Positions 40,701 to 52,070 of a stretch of 64,000 nt of DNA are shown piece by piece. This DNA is from Argopecten irradians. Lineage: Eukaryota > Mollusca > Bivalvia > Pectinida > Pectinidae. Below the pieces are notes generated by a model, which did not search any database, was not told where the DNA came from, and was given only the letters and a program-made list of their open reading frames with translations. The position numbers were made by a program, and so were the translations under genes. Every line of letters starts with the position of its first letter. Position 1 is the first letter of the stretch. The stretch spans positions 41,691,697 through 41,755,696 of the forward strand of contig NC_091145.1 in the NCBI RefSeq assembly GCF_041381155.1, written 5' to 3'.

Positions 40701-43059
40701 TGGTTGTATTAATGAACAAACATAAGTCTTTGTTTATATTTACATAGAAAATAAGATATGCTAGAATTCGGTTGTATTAATGAACAAACATAAGTCTTTG
40801 TTTATATTTACATAGAAAATAAGATATGCTAGAATTCTGTTGTAGTCATGAACAAACACAAGTCTTTGTTTATATTTACATAGAAAATAAGATATGCTAG
40901 AATTTGGTTGTATTAATGAACAAACACAAGTCTTTGTTTATATTTACATAGAAAATAAGATATGCTAGAATTTGGTTTGTATTAATGAACAAACACAAGT
41001 CTTTGTTTATATTTACATAGAAAATAAGATATGCTAGAATTTGGTTGTATTAATGAACAAACACAAGTCTTTGTTTATATTTACATAGAAAATAAGATAT
41101 GCTAGAATTTGGTTGCAGTCATGAACAAACACAAGTCTTTGTTTATATTTACATAGAAAATAAGATATGCTAGAATTTGGTTGTATTAATGAACAAACAC
41201 AAGTCTTTGTTTATATTTACATAGAAAATAAGATATGCTAGAATTCGGTTGTATTAATGAACAAACATAAGTCTTTGTTTATATTTACATAGAAAATAAG
41301 ATATGCTAGAATTTGTTGTAGTCATGAACAAACACAAGTCTTTGTTTATATTTACATAGAAAATAAGATATGCTAGAATTTGGTTGTATTAATGAACAAA
41401 CACAAGTCTTTGTTTATATTTACATAGAAAATAAGATATGCTAGAATTCGGTTGTAGTCATGAACAAACACAAGTCTTTGTTTATATTTACATAGAAAAT
41501 AAGATATGCTAGAATTTGGTTGTATTAATGAACAAACACAAGTCTTTGTTTATATTTACATAGAAAATAAGATATGCTAGAATTCGGTTGTATTAATGAA
41601 CAAACACAAGTCTTTGTTTATATTTACATAGAAAATAAGATATGCTAGAATTCGGTTGTATTAATGAACAAACACAAGTCTTTGTTTATATTTACATAGA
41701 AAATAAGATATGCTAGACTTCGGTTGTAGTCATGAACAAACATAAGTCTTTGTTTATATTTACATAGAAAATAAGATATGCTAGAATTCGGTTGTATTAA
41801 TGAACAAACATAAGTCTTTGTTTATATTTACATAGAAAATAAGATATGCTAGAATTCGGTTGTATTAATGAACAAACATAAGTCTTTGTTTATATTTACA
41901 TAGAAAATAAGATATGCTAGAATTCGGTTGTATTAATGAACAAACACAAGTCTTTGTTTATATTTACATAGAAAATAAGATATGCTAGAATTTGGTTGCA
42001 GTCATGAACAAACACAAGTCTTTGTTTATACTTACATAGAAAATAATTATCCCATCTGACAAACCATCAATTGATTCTTTAGATTTTTGACATTAAATGT
42101 TTAAAAGAATTGGTCTTTAAAGTCATCAGAGGTCCTGTTCTTTGTAACTTTGTTATGAAAGGATTTTACCGATGGGATTATATAATGAAACATACGAGGA
42201 ACCGACGAGTGGTGACAGTTCATAGTCAAAAGTCCGTATAACAAATTGTATTAATAAGTCCCTATGGGCCTTTTCTTTTATAAACATGCTAGTGTCCTAC
42301 CATCTGGCCCCGGTTTCTCGAAACAAACTTAAGTAAAACATGAAATTAAGATAAAATTATTAACATATATTACATCATAGAAAAAACGTAAGGTTTGACT
42401 TAAGTTGTGTATTTTGTGTCGAGAAATCGGGGCCAGTAAACATAAGTGGTTTACGTAAATCTATGGAATCAGTATATCAGTTTTAGAGCGGAACCTATAT
42501 GATGAGCAATGACATTCCACATCATAGACTTTTTAAGTGACCGTTTATCAATATAAGACTATGTTTAAATTTACTTGTAACTTCTACTATATAAACTTAC
42601 CAAGGCAAATTGAAGGATATGACGGTATAACCGACACCCAAAACGTGACCTTTATGACGTCACTAATGTGGACGTGGTGACGTCAACTGTTCACCGTCAA
42701 AATGGCTGTTCAATCTTATGGATTAAGATAAACGGTTTTCATGGTCTAGCTTAAACAATATTAATGCTGAGATCCTAAAATGAGTTCATAATGTAAATAT
42801 AAGCATTAAACTATCTTCCTATGGCATCTATGGTCTATATATATGCCGCGCGCATTATGATGATTGTCTGCAAAGCTCTGGCATCTATATAGACTATAGA
42901 TGCCATAGGAAGTAAGATTAATGCTTAAATAACAAATTGTTAGATACAGTCCCTATCGGCCTTTTGTTTTGTTTCAGAGTGGTACAGCCTGTGGTGGTTG
43001 AGAATTTGGACATTGAGGAGAGACAGATAGGATCCAAGCATTACAGAAACCGTGTGTAA
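28513..43059 (+). CDS. Secreted single IGFBP-domain protein, three exons
   Basis: Join of 28513-28718, 32151-32246 and 42978-43059, giving 128 codons with stop (127 residues). Junctions are CCAAG/GTAGGA, TCCATAG/ATG, AACGT/GTAAGC and TTTCAG/AGTG, with phase 2 at both introns. Residues 1-24 form a signal peptide (MRDSALFLSFCALWLTIQQ...). Twelve cysteines from 26 to 98 follow the IGFBP N-terminal pattern: CPPC, HPPC, GC, LPCNCCSEC, GETC, CASGLMC and GIC. CNCC replaces the usual CGCC. The basic tail ends in HYRNRV. Known relatives from memory: arthropod and mollusc single-IGFBP-domain proteins such as SIBD and the abalone nacre protein perlustrin. The role could be binding insulin-like peptides, immunity or shell matrix (inference). 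Intron 2 is 10.7 kb and is mostly three minisatellites. Confidence 0.88.
28719..29020 (+). other. Start of IGFBP gene intron 1
   Basis: AT-rich unique intron sequence before the 30-bp array. No other feature seen. Confidence 0.6.
29022..29645 (+). repeat. 30-bp tandem array in IGFBP intron 1, about 20 copies
   Basis: The unit is TGTGTGTTATCGTGTAAATG followed by TTAATATTTA. It is in near-perfect register (two units per 60 bp) from 29026 to 29440, with small indels after that. The open frame of repeated CYRVNVNIYV comes from the unit length and is not a gene. Confidence 0.92.
29646..32150 (+). other. Remainder of IGFBP gene intron 1
   Basis: About 2.5 kb of AT-rich unique DNA ending in the T/C-rich acceptor CTCTTTGTCTCCATAG. 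No ORF, RNA gene or mobile element recognised. The frames at 30790 and 31908 on the minus strand look random. Confidence 0.5.
32151..32246 (+). CDS. IGFBP-domain gene, exon 2
   Basis: It encodes residues 69-101, CASGLMCMNKRGEALERVPR then IMRTYHGICQN, holding the last three cysteines of the IGFBP domain. The acceptor CCATAG and donor AACGT/GTAAGC give phase 2 on both sides, so the exon could be skipped in frame (96 bp). Confidence 0.88.
32350..35521 (+). repeat. 52-bp tandem array in IGFBP intron 2, about 61 copies
   Basis: Unit: AATGTAGGTATTCATAATCC, TAAATATAAAAGGTAGAATG, TACTAGTATCTT. Subtypes alternate (AAAAGG/AAAAAG/AAACTG; ATGTAGG/ATCTAAA/AAGGTAGG), showing duplication of multi-unit blocks. 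It starts about 100 bp after exon 2. Confidence 0.93.
35560..38960 (+). repeat. ~75-80-bp tandem array with poly-C/poly-A tracts, about 40 copies
   Basis: The unit runs ACTTACCCAATTTAGCCTTG, AAGTATGAGAGTTGTTAATG, CATTCCCACAGACAAACTAG, then AACT and a variable C(5-14)A(2-18) tract. The first copies (35560-35880) are diverged. One unit type with 'ccttgttgtatg' is followed each time by the 'aacttccccccaa' junction (36163, 36564, 37290, 37688, 37921, 38599 and 38911), so multi-unit higher-order blocks exist. The minus strand carries the G runs. Predicted frames (SRLNWISV...VCLWECINNSHT) come from the repeat only. Confidence 0.92.
38961..39450 (+). other. Unique spacer between two arrays in IGFBP intron 2
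   Basis: About 490 bp of non-repeated sequence. A GTATAAC...TTGACAAACTGAGA phrase resembles edges of the preceding array. No gene seen. Confidence 0.5.
39455..42045 (+). repeat. 68-bp tandem array in IGFBP intron 2, about 38 copies
   Basis: Unit: GAAAATAAGATATGCTAGAA, TTCGGTTGTATTAATGAACA, AACACAAGTCTTTGTTTATA, TTTACATA. Copies vary at TTCGG/TTTGG, TATTAATG/CAGTCATG and CACAAG/CATAAG. Otherwise they are nearly identical, which suggests recent homogenisation. Confidence 0.94.
42304..42436. mobile_element. 133-bp MITE-like element with ~18-bp terminal inverted repeats
   Basis: The left end CTGGCCCCGGTTTCTCGA pairs with the right end TCGAGAAATCGGGGCCAG, with one mismatch. AACTTAAGT and ACTTAAGTT pair further in. 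The core is AT-rich. Target duplication is unclear. No coding capacity. Confidence 0.8.
42801..42926. mobile_element. 126-bp long hairpin just upstream of IGFBP exon 3
   Basis: The arms AAGCATTAA...CTTCCTATGGCATCTATGG (42801-42847) and GGCATCTATATAGACTATAG...TTAATGCTT (42880-42926) pair with few mismatches around a loop of about 32 bases containing GCGCGC. It ends 51 bp before the exon 3 acceptor. It may be a MITE, or a small foldback formed in place. Confidence 0.75.
42978..43059 (+). CDS. IGFBP-domain gene, exon 3 (C-terminal tail)
   Basis: The acceptor TTTTGTTTTGTTTCAG is strong. The exon encodes VVQPVVVENLDIEERQIGSK HYRNRV (split here for length) and ends at TAA 43057-43059. The tail has no cysteines and lies outside the IGFBP domain. 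Confidence 0.86.
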
Positions 43060-44570
43060 TTAGACCGCCCATCACACTAGCATCATATCGTTGTGTACAA
43101 TTTCATACTTCGTCAAATCAATGTATAAATCAAAATATCCTAGCTGTTTAAAACAACACTTATGCACACATTATGCCTTCCATAGCCACTTTCTTGCTTA
43201 GGAAATGATTTGAACGGACCGGACGGCATGTAAAGGCTACTAGAATATCAGTTATATACCATGTAATTTTACTGTGAACGACGAACTGCTTGCTATTGTC
43301 TTTCTAGAGTGCGAGGGCTTGACGAAGAAAACAAAGTGACTTGAAACTTTCAGACTATTATCGTGAATATTTAGCAAAAATACCGAAAAATATTCGAAAT
43401 TTGAGATTTTAGAGGAATAACAAATTTAATACGGAACAAAATGGAAACGTTATAAGTATTGCGTAGTTGTAAGTATTGTTACACTGTCTGCTATGTATGA
43501 ACTATCGCATTATGACTTGATGTTGTGAAGGCGTCTGGGACACAGGAAACGACTCTCACGTACGGCATTATGGGAAATTTGCTTCACGTTCTAATCAAAG
43601 TTTATGATAGCACAGCTGGTGTTTTTTTACACGTTATGAAATATTATTATTGTTGTTCGTACTAGATGTGTAATGTAAAACATGTGCTTCTGCTCACATT
43701 CATTATTGTAATAAATACTGTTATCATTCCAATAACCAATACATTGTTGTGTTATGTGTCACTATATTCCTAGACAGGGAGGTGGGGAAAGAGTAATGAT
43801 GAGTAATGGCTATACCGGATATCGAAATATTACATTCAGTACATGTATGAGAAAGTGGTAAAAGTGGTGTAGCCGTTATCTTTTGATTAACACCATGCAC
43901 TGGCTTGGAACATGCAGACAGGAAATACATGTAGGTATAGTAGATAAAATTCATCTTATTATCTGACGCCCATTATCAACATTATAACAATAAAAATGAT
44001 AATAAATAGATAATGATAAAAAATAAAATAAAAAACCCCAATTGTCTGATTTTAGTGCTGTGATGTTACATCGACTATTGTAACACTTTTTATCACCCAT
44101 AAGCAATATCATTGATTTTTATTTTCATATGCAGTTTCAAACGAAACGCGTTGATGTGATGACAAAATAAGTTACGTAATACAGGCTGAAGACTGTGCCG
44201 ATTCCTGTTTTTGTTCAGAACTGCTATCATATGTATTAGCGCACCTGTTTATCATGTAACAGTTGATAGGATAAAACAGAAGCCGTTTATTTACAGAGCC
44301 CGAGAAATCTTGTTTTTTATATCTCTGTAGAATTATACAACTCCTGAAATATCAACAGTTGTAACCCACTTACATTACAGAAACACTGAAAGATACGGCG
44401 AGAGTCAGGTTAGAGATGGTTTGTGTCATCAATCCTAAAATCTATTTTGATTTTAAAGAAAGTTATATATTGGATAATACCGATAATAATATTGATACCA
44501 CAGAGGAAATGTTTAGTTAAGAGAGCATTCATATATAATATTGTAAATAAAAACAGATTGCATCATCGAT
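43060..44570 (+). other. 3' UTR and downstream DNA of the IGFBP gene
   Basis: AATAAA at 43710-43715 is a candidate poly(A) signal, giving a 3' UTR of about 650 bp. An A-rich stretch with several AATAAA-like words lies at 43985-44035. The minus-strand frame at 43724-43954 is not recognised. Confidence 0.45.
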
Positions 44571-44574
44571 TCGT

Positions 44575-44865
44575 TTGACACAGGATGATTTTTTGGCGGT
44601 ATGGTAGGATCTTGTTGTGGTCGCGGGGATTAGTTTGACGCGGGATGATATTTTGGCGGTATGGTAGGATCTTGTTGTGGTCGCAGGGATTAGTTTGACG
44701 CAGGATGATTTTTTTTCGGTATGGTAGGATCTTGCTGTGGTCGCGGGGAATAATTTTAGGCGGTATGATATTATGGTGGTATGGTAGGATCCCGTTGTGG
44801 TCGCTGGGATAAGTTTGACGTGGGATGATATTTTGGCGGTATGGTAGGATCTTGTTCGTCCAGAA
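44575..44865 (+). repeat. 60-bp tandem array, about 5 copies
   Basis: Unit: GGATGATATTTTGGCGGTAT, GGTAGGATCTTGTTGTGGTC, GCGGGGATTAGTTTGACGCG. It is GC-richer and more diverged than its neighbours. It ends where the 41-bp array starts. Confidence 0.88.
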
Positions 44866-44869
44866 GGAA

Positions 44870-47800
44870 CCAGACAATGTTAGTGTATTTATTATGTTAT
44901 CCAGTAGGAACCAGAGGATGTTAGTGTATTTATTATGTTATCCAGTAGTAATCAGACGATGTTAGTGTATTTATAATGTTATCCAGTAGGAATCAGACGA
45001 TGTTAGTGTATTTATAATGTTATCCAGTAGGAATCAGACGATGTTAGTGTATTTATTATGTTATCCAGTAGGAATCAGACGATGTTAGTGTATTTATTAT
45101 GTTATCCAGTAGGAATCAGACGATGTTAGTGTATTTATTATGTTATCCAGTAGGAATCAGACGATGTTAGTGTATTTATTATGTTATCCAGTAGGAATCA
45201 GACGATGTTAGTGTATTTATTATGTTATCCAGTAGGAATCAGACGATGTTAGTGTATTTATTATGTTATCCAGTAGGAATCAGACGATGTTAGTGTATTT
45301 ATTATGTTATCCAGTAGGAATCAGACGATGTTAGTGTATTTATTATGTTATCCAGTAGGAATCAGACGATGTTAGTGTATTTATTATGTTATCCAGTAGG
45401 AATCAGACGATGTTAGTGTATTTATTATGTTATCCAGTAGGAATCAGACGATGTTAGTGTATTTATTATGTTATCCAGTAGGAATCAGACGATGTTAGTG
45501 TATTTATTATGTTATCCAGTAGGAATCAGACGATGTTAGTGTATTTATTATGTTATCCAGTAGGAATCAGACGATGTTAGTGTATTTATTATGTTATCCA
45601 GTGGGAATCAGACGATGTTAGTGTATTTATTATGTTATCCAGTAGGAATCAGGCGATGTTAGTGTATTTGTTTTGTTATCCAGTAGGAATCAGACGATGT
45701 TAGTGTTTTTATTATGTTATCCAGTAGGAATCAGACGATGTTAATGTATTTTATTATGTTATCCAATAGGAATCAGACGATGTTAGTGTATTTGTTTTGT
45801 TATCCAGTAGAAATCAGACGATGTTAGTGTATTTATTATGTTATCCAGTAGGAATCAGACGATGCTAGTGTATTTATCATGTTATCCAGTAGGAATCAGA
45901 CGATGTTAGTGTATTTGTTTTGTTATCCAGTAGGAATCAGACGATGTTAGTGTATTTATAATGTTATCCAGTAGGAATCAGACGATGTTAGTGTATTTTA
46001 TTATGTTATCCAGTAGGAATCAGACGATGTTAGTGTATTTATTATGTTATCCAGTAGGAATCAGACGATGTTAGTGTATTTATTATGTTATCCAGTAGGA
46101 ATCAGACGATGTTAGTGTATTTATTATGTTATCCAGTAGGAATCAGACGATGTTAGTGTATTTATTATGTTATCCAGTAGGAATCAGACGATGTTAGTGT
46201 ATTTGTTTTGTTATCCAGTAGGAATCAGACGATGTTAGTGTTTTTATTATGTTATCCAGTAGGAATCAGACGATGTTAGTGTATTTATTATGTTATCCAG
46301 TAGGAATCAGACGATGTTAGTGTATTTATTATGTTATCCAGTAGGAATCAGACGATGTTAGTGTATTTATTATGTTATCCAGTAGGAATCAGACGATGTT
46401 AGTGTATTTATAATGTTATCCAGTAGGAATCAGACGATGTTAGTGTATTTATTATGTTATCCAGTAGGAATCAGACGATGTTAGTGTATTTATTATGTTA
46501 TCCAGTAGGAATCAGACGATGTTAGTGTATTTATTATGTTATCCAGTAGGAATCAGACGATGCTAGTGTATTTATTATGTTATCCAGTAGGAATCAGACG
46601 ATGTTAGTGTATTTATTATGTTATCCAGTAGGAATCAGACGATGTTAGTGTATTTATTATGTTATCCAGTAGGAATCAGACGATGCTAGTGTATTTATTA
46701 TGTTATCCAGTAGGAATCAGACGATGTTAGTGTATTTATTATGTTATCCAGTAGGAATCAGACGATGTTAGTGTATTTATTATGTTATCCAGTAGGAATC
46801 AGACGATGTTAGTGTATTTATTATGTTATCCAGTAGGAATCAGACGATGTTAGTGTATTTATTATGTTATCCAGTAGGAATCAGACGATGTTAGTGTATT
46901 TATTATGTTATCCAGTAGGAATCAGACGATGTTATGTATGTATTTTATGTTATCCAGTAGGAATCAGACGATGTTAGTGTATTTATTATGTTATCCAGTA
47001 GGAATCAGACGATGTTAGTGTATTTATTATGTTATCCAGTAGGAATCAGACGATGTTAGTGTATTTATTATGTTATCCAGTAGGAATCAGACGATGTTAG
47101 TGTATTTATTATGTTATCCAGTAGGAATCAGACGATGTTAGTGTATTTATTATGTTATCCAGTAGGAATCAGACGATGTTAGTATATTTATTATGTTATC
47201 CAGTAGGAATCAGACGATGTTAAGAGTGTATTTATTATGTTATTCAGTAGGAATCAGACGATGCTAGTGTATTTATTATGTTATCCAGTAGGAATCAGAC
47301 GATGTTAGTATATTTATTATGTTATTCAGTAGGAATCAGACGATGTTAGTGTATTTATTATGTTATCCAGTGGGAATCAGACGATGTTAGTGTATTTATT
47401 ATGTTATCCAGTAGAAATCAGACGATGTTAGTGTATTTATTATGTTATCCAGTAGGAATCAGACGATGTTAGTTAGTGTATTTATTATGTTATCGAGTAG
47501 AAATCAGACGATGTTAATGTATTTATTATGTTATCTAGTGGGAATCAGACGATGTTAGTGTATTTATTATGTTATCCAGTGGGAATCAGACGATGTTAAT
47601 GTATTTATAATGTTATCCAGTAGGAATCAGACAATGTTAGTGTATTTATTATGTTATCTAGTGGGAATCAGACGATGTTAGTGTATTTATTATGTTATCC
47701 AGTAGGAATCAGACAATGTTAGTGTATTTATTATGTTATCCAGTAGGAATCAGACGATGTTAGTGTATTTATTATGTTATCCAGTAGGAATCAGACGATG

Positions 47801-50050
47801 TTAGTGTATTTATTATGTTATCCAGTAGGAATCAGACGATGTTAGTGTATTTATTATTTTATCGAGTAGAAATCAGACGATGTTAGTGTATTTATTATGT
47901 TATCCAGTAGGAATCAGACGATGTTAATGTATTTATTATGTTATCCAGTAGATATCAGACGATGTAAATGTATTTATTATGTTATCCAGTGGGAATCAGA
48001 CGATGTTAGTGTATTTATTATGTTATCCAGTAGATATCAGACGATGTTAATGTATTTATTATGTTATCTAGTGGGAATCAGACGATGTTAGTGTATTTAT
48101 TATGTTATCCAGTAGGAATCAGACGATGTTAGTATATTTATTATGTTATCCAGTAGAAATCAGACGATGTTAGTGTATTTATTATGTTATCCAGTAGGAA
48201 TCAGACGATGTTAGTGTATTTATTATTTTATCGAGTAGAAATCAGACGATGTTAGTGTATTTATTATGTTATCCAGTGGGAATCAGACGATGTTAATGTA
48301 TTTATAATGTTATCCAGTAGGAATCAGACGATGTTAGTGTATTTATTATGTTATCCAGTAGGAATCAGACGATGTTAGTGTATTTATTATGTTATCCAGT
48401 AGGAATCAGACGATGTTAGTGTATTTGTTTGTTATCCAGTAGGAATCAGACGATGTTAGTGTATTTGTTTTGTTATCCAGTAGGAATCAGACGATGTTAG
48501 TGTATTTATTATGTTATCCAGTAGGAATCAGACGATGTTAATGTATGTATTTTGTTATCCAGTAGGAATCAGACGATGTTAGTGTATTTATTATGTTATC
48601 CAGTAGGAATCAGACGATGTTAGTGTATTTATTGTGTTATTCAGTAGGAATCAGACGATGTTAGTGTATTTATTATGTTATCCAGTAGGAATCAGACGAT
48701 GTTAGTGTATTTATTATGTTATCCAGTGGGAATCAGACGATGTTAATGTATTTATAATGTTATCCAGTAGGAATCAGACGATGTTAGTGTATTTATTATG
48801 TTATCCAGTAGGAATCAGACGATGTTAGTGTATTTATTATGTTATCCAGTAGGAATCAGACGATGTTAATGTATTTATAATGTTATCCAGTGGGAATCAG
48901 ACGATGTTAGTGTATTTATTATGTTATCCAGTAGGAATCAGACGATGTTAGTGTATTTATTATGTTATCCAGTAGGAATCAGACGATGTTAGTGTATTTA
49001 TAATGTTATCCAGTAGGAATCAGACGATGTTAATGTATTTATAATGTTATCCAGTAGTAATCAGACGATGCTAGTGTATTTATTATGTTATCCAGTAGGA
49101 ATTAGACGATGCTAGTGTATTTATAATGTTATCCAGTAGGAATCAGACGATGTTAGTGTATTTATTATGTTATCCAGTAGGAATCAGACGATGTTAGTGT
49201 ATTTATTATGTTATCCAGTAGGAATCAGACGATGTTAGTGTATTTGTTTTGTTATCCAGTAGGAATCAGACGATGTTAGTGTATTTATTATGTTATCCAG
49301 TAGAAATCAGACGATGTTAGTGTATTTATTATGTTATCCAGTAGGAATCAGACGATGTTAGTGTATTTATTATGTTATCCAGTAGGAATCAGACGATGTT
49401 AGTGTATTTATTATGTTATCCAGTAGGAATCAGACGATGTTAGTGTATTTGTTTTGTTATCCAGTAGGAATCAGACGATGTTAGTTTATTTGTTTTGTTA
49501 TCCAGTAGGAATCAGACGATGTTAGTGTATTTATTATGTAATCCAGTAGGAATCAGACGATGTTAGTATATTTATTATGTTATCCAGTAGGAATCAGACG
49601 ATGTTAGTGTATTTATTATGTTATCCAGTAGAAATCAGACGATGTTAGTGTATTTATTATGTTATCCAGTAGGAATCAGACGATGTTAGTGTATTTATTA
49701 TGTTATCCAGTAGGAATCAGACGATGTTAGTGTATTTATTATGTTATCCAGTAGGAATCAGACGATGTTAGTGTATTTATTATGTTATCCAGTAGGAATC
49801 AGACGATGTTAGTGTATTTGTTTTGTTATCCAGTAGAAATCAGACGATGTTAGTGTATTTATTATGTTATCCAGTAGGAATCAGACGATGTTAGTGTATT
49901 TATTATGTTATCCAGTAGGAATCAGACGATGCTAGTGTATTTATTATGTTATCCAGTAGGAATCAGACAATGTTTATGCATTTATCATTTTATCCAGTAG
50001 GAATCAGACGATGTATTTGTATTTGATGATGTTAGTGTATTTATTATGTA
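44870..50050 (+). repeat. 41-bp tandem array, about 125 copies (5.2 kb)
   Basis: Unit: AGGAATCAGACGATGTTAGT, GTATTTATTATGTTATCCAG, T. Variants include TTTGTTTTG for TTTATTATG, GTGGGAATC, GTAGAAATC and AATGTATTTATAATG. Some recur at intervals of a few units, and near-identical blocks (45000-45600, 46280-47160) point to multi-unit duplication. No unique spacers lie between units. Confidence 0.95.
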
Positions 50051-51220
50051 ATCGTATGTGCAGCTGCATCTCTATATCATCCACAACAGTTGCAATATAA
50101 AACGATAGACGTAATGGAGACGACTTAATTCAGAAGAAGTAGGAGATAGCATTCAGTGCCAAATCATTATTACAGATGTCCTCGGATTGCCGTCTGTTTG
50201 GAAAGACTTCTGGTATTACTGATGTGTAATTGACACGGCCAACATGTGGTTTGCTCTACCAACAAACGCCTCGCCATCAAACTTCGGATCTCCTCCAAAT
50301 CTCAATTTTTAAAAACTCTACAGGCCTGATTTAATGGCTGTCCAAAGGCCTGCTGCACTAGAGGCAGATTAATGCAGATTTACGTATGACTGCAATCGGA
50401 GAATTAGTCCGAGTGATTAGAGTGTCTACGCCCAATTAAACGAGGTGAAGTCAGAAGGATGTGTCTGCTATTCTCAGAGATAGAATAAGCGTTGTTGGCT
50501 GGGAAATATATAAATATATTTGCAGAATTTCGGTCAAGGTTTCAAAATGACTGATGTGGAAAATAGTTAGATAAAATGAATAATTTTCAGCATGTCATAA
50601 ATTTATTTGATGTATTAAAATTATTCTTCATACAAAACCATATGATATGCGTGTAATGTAAAAGTAGAATCTACTACTAGCATAATCCAGTAATAAGATA
50701 ACATATTCGTCATTTATTTTCCGTAGCGAGTTGATACAGATGTAGGTGCAATAGTTATATAAGGGACGCACGATGTTAAATAAACCAGATTAATGTGGAT
50801 ATTTGAGAAAAAACTAAACCACTGCATTCGTATTCTATTTAATCAATTGTTGGATAGCTTTCTGAAGTTGTTTGAATCGAACATTTGGTAATCAATTATA
50901 CGTGGTTAGTAGATTTACTGGACGTTTGTGATCCTCGGCGGGTATACAGCATGGTTGGGTTGTTAAAGGGATGAGTTGATATACTTATGCGTCCCTGGTT
51001 GATTGTATTGCGCGGATGCAAACCAATCCTGCAGTAACTGGTAATTAAGTTATAGATCTACTGTCGTCATTTCTAGACTTGCCGTTTGCAGGTTAATGAA
51101 GCATAAATCATTTGGTTGTCATTGTTTGGTTTTAGGGAACCATCATGTTACCATTGGTGGACTTCATTGCTTGGTTATACTATGGTCACAATGATCGGCC
51201 GATATTGTCGATTGAAACCA
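50051..51220. other. Unique DNA between arrays
   Basis: About 1.2 kb of moderately AT-rich sequence. It contains no ORF above background, no splice-site pair with coding sequence, and no recognisable mobile element. Confidence 0.5.
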
Positions 51221-51224
51221 TGGA

Positions 51225-52070
51225 TGGACTTGCTGAACCATTCGATTGTCGTTGATGAACTTGCTGAACCATTCGATTGTCGTTGATGAACTTGCTGAAC
51301 CATTCGATTGTCGTTGATGAACTTGCTGAACCATTCGATGAACTTGCTGAACCATTCGATTTGATGAACTTGCTGAACCATTCGATTGTCGTTGATGAAC
51401 TTGCTGAACCATTCGATTGTCATTGATGAACTTGCTGAACCATTCGATTGTCATTGATGAACTTGTCCTGAACCATTTCGATTGTCGTATTGATGAACTT
51501 GCTGAACCATTCGATTGTCATTGATGAACCTTGCTGAACCATTTGATTGTCATCGATGAACTTGCTGAACCATTTGATTGTCATCGATGAACTTGCCGAA
51601 CCATTCGATTGCCATTGTAAAACACCGATTCATTCGATTGTCATTGATGAACTGTGCTGAACCATTTGATAGTCATTGAAGAACTTGCCGAACCATTCGA
51701 TTGCCATAGTGAAACACCCTGATTCATTCGATTGTCATTGATGAACTTGCTGAACCATTCGATTGTCATTGTTGAACTTACTTAACCATTCGATTGTCAT
51801 GGATGTACTTGCTGAACCATTCGATTGTCATAGATGAACTTGCTGATGAAACATTCAATTGTCATTGATGAACTTACTGAACCATTCGATTGTCATTGAT
51901 GAACTTATTGAACCATTCGATTGTCGTTGATGAACTTGTTGAACAATTCGATTGTCATTGCTGAACTTACTGAACCATTCGATTGTCATTGATGAACTTA
52001 CTGAACCTTTTGATTGCCATTGATGAACTTGCTGAACCATTCGATTGTCCTTGATGAACTTGCGGAATTA
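51225..52070 (+). repeat. 31-bp tandem array, about 27 copies
   Basis: The unit is TGATGAACTTGCTGAACCAT followed by TCGATTGTCGT (or CAT). The left half is regular except for truncated copies at 51340-51370. The right half has many one-base indels and substitutions, showing an age gradient. Confidence 0.9.

Noticed and set aside
44870-50050. CRISPR-like array (regular 41-bp repeats)
   Set aside because: The units are contiguous with no unique spacers, there is no cas gene, and the context is eukaryotic.
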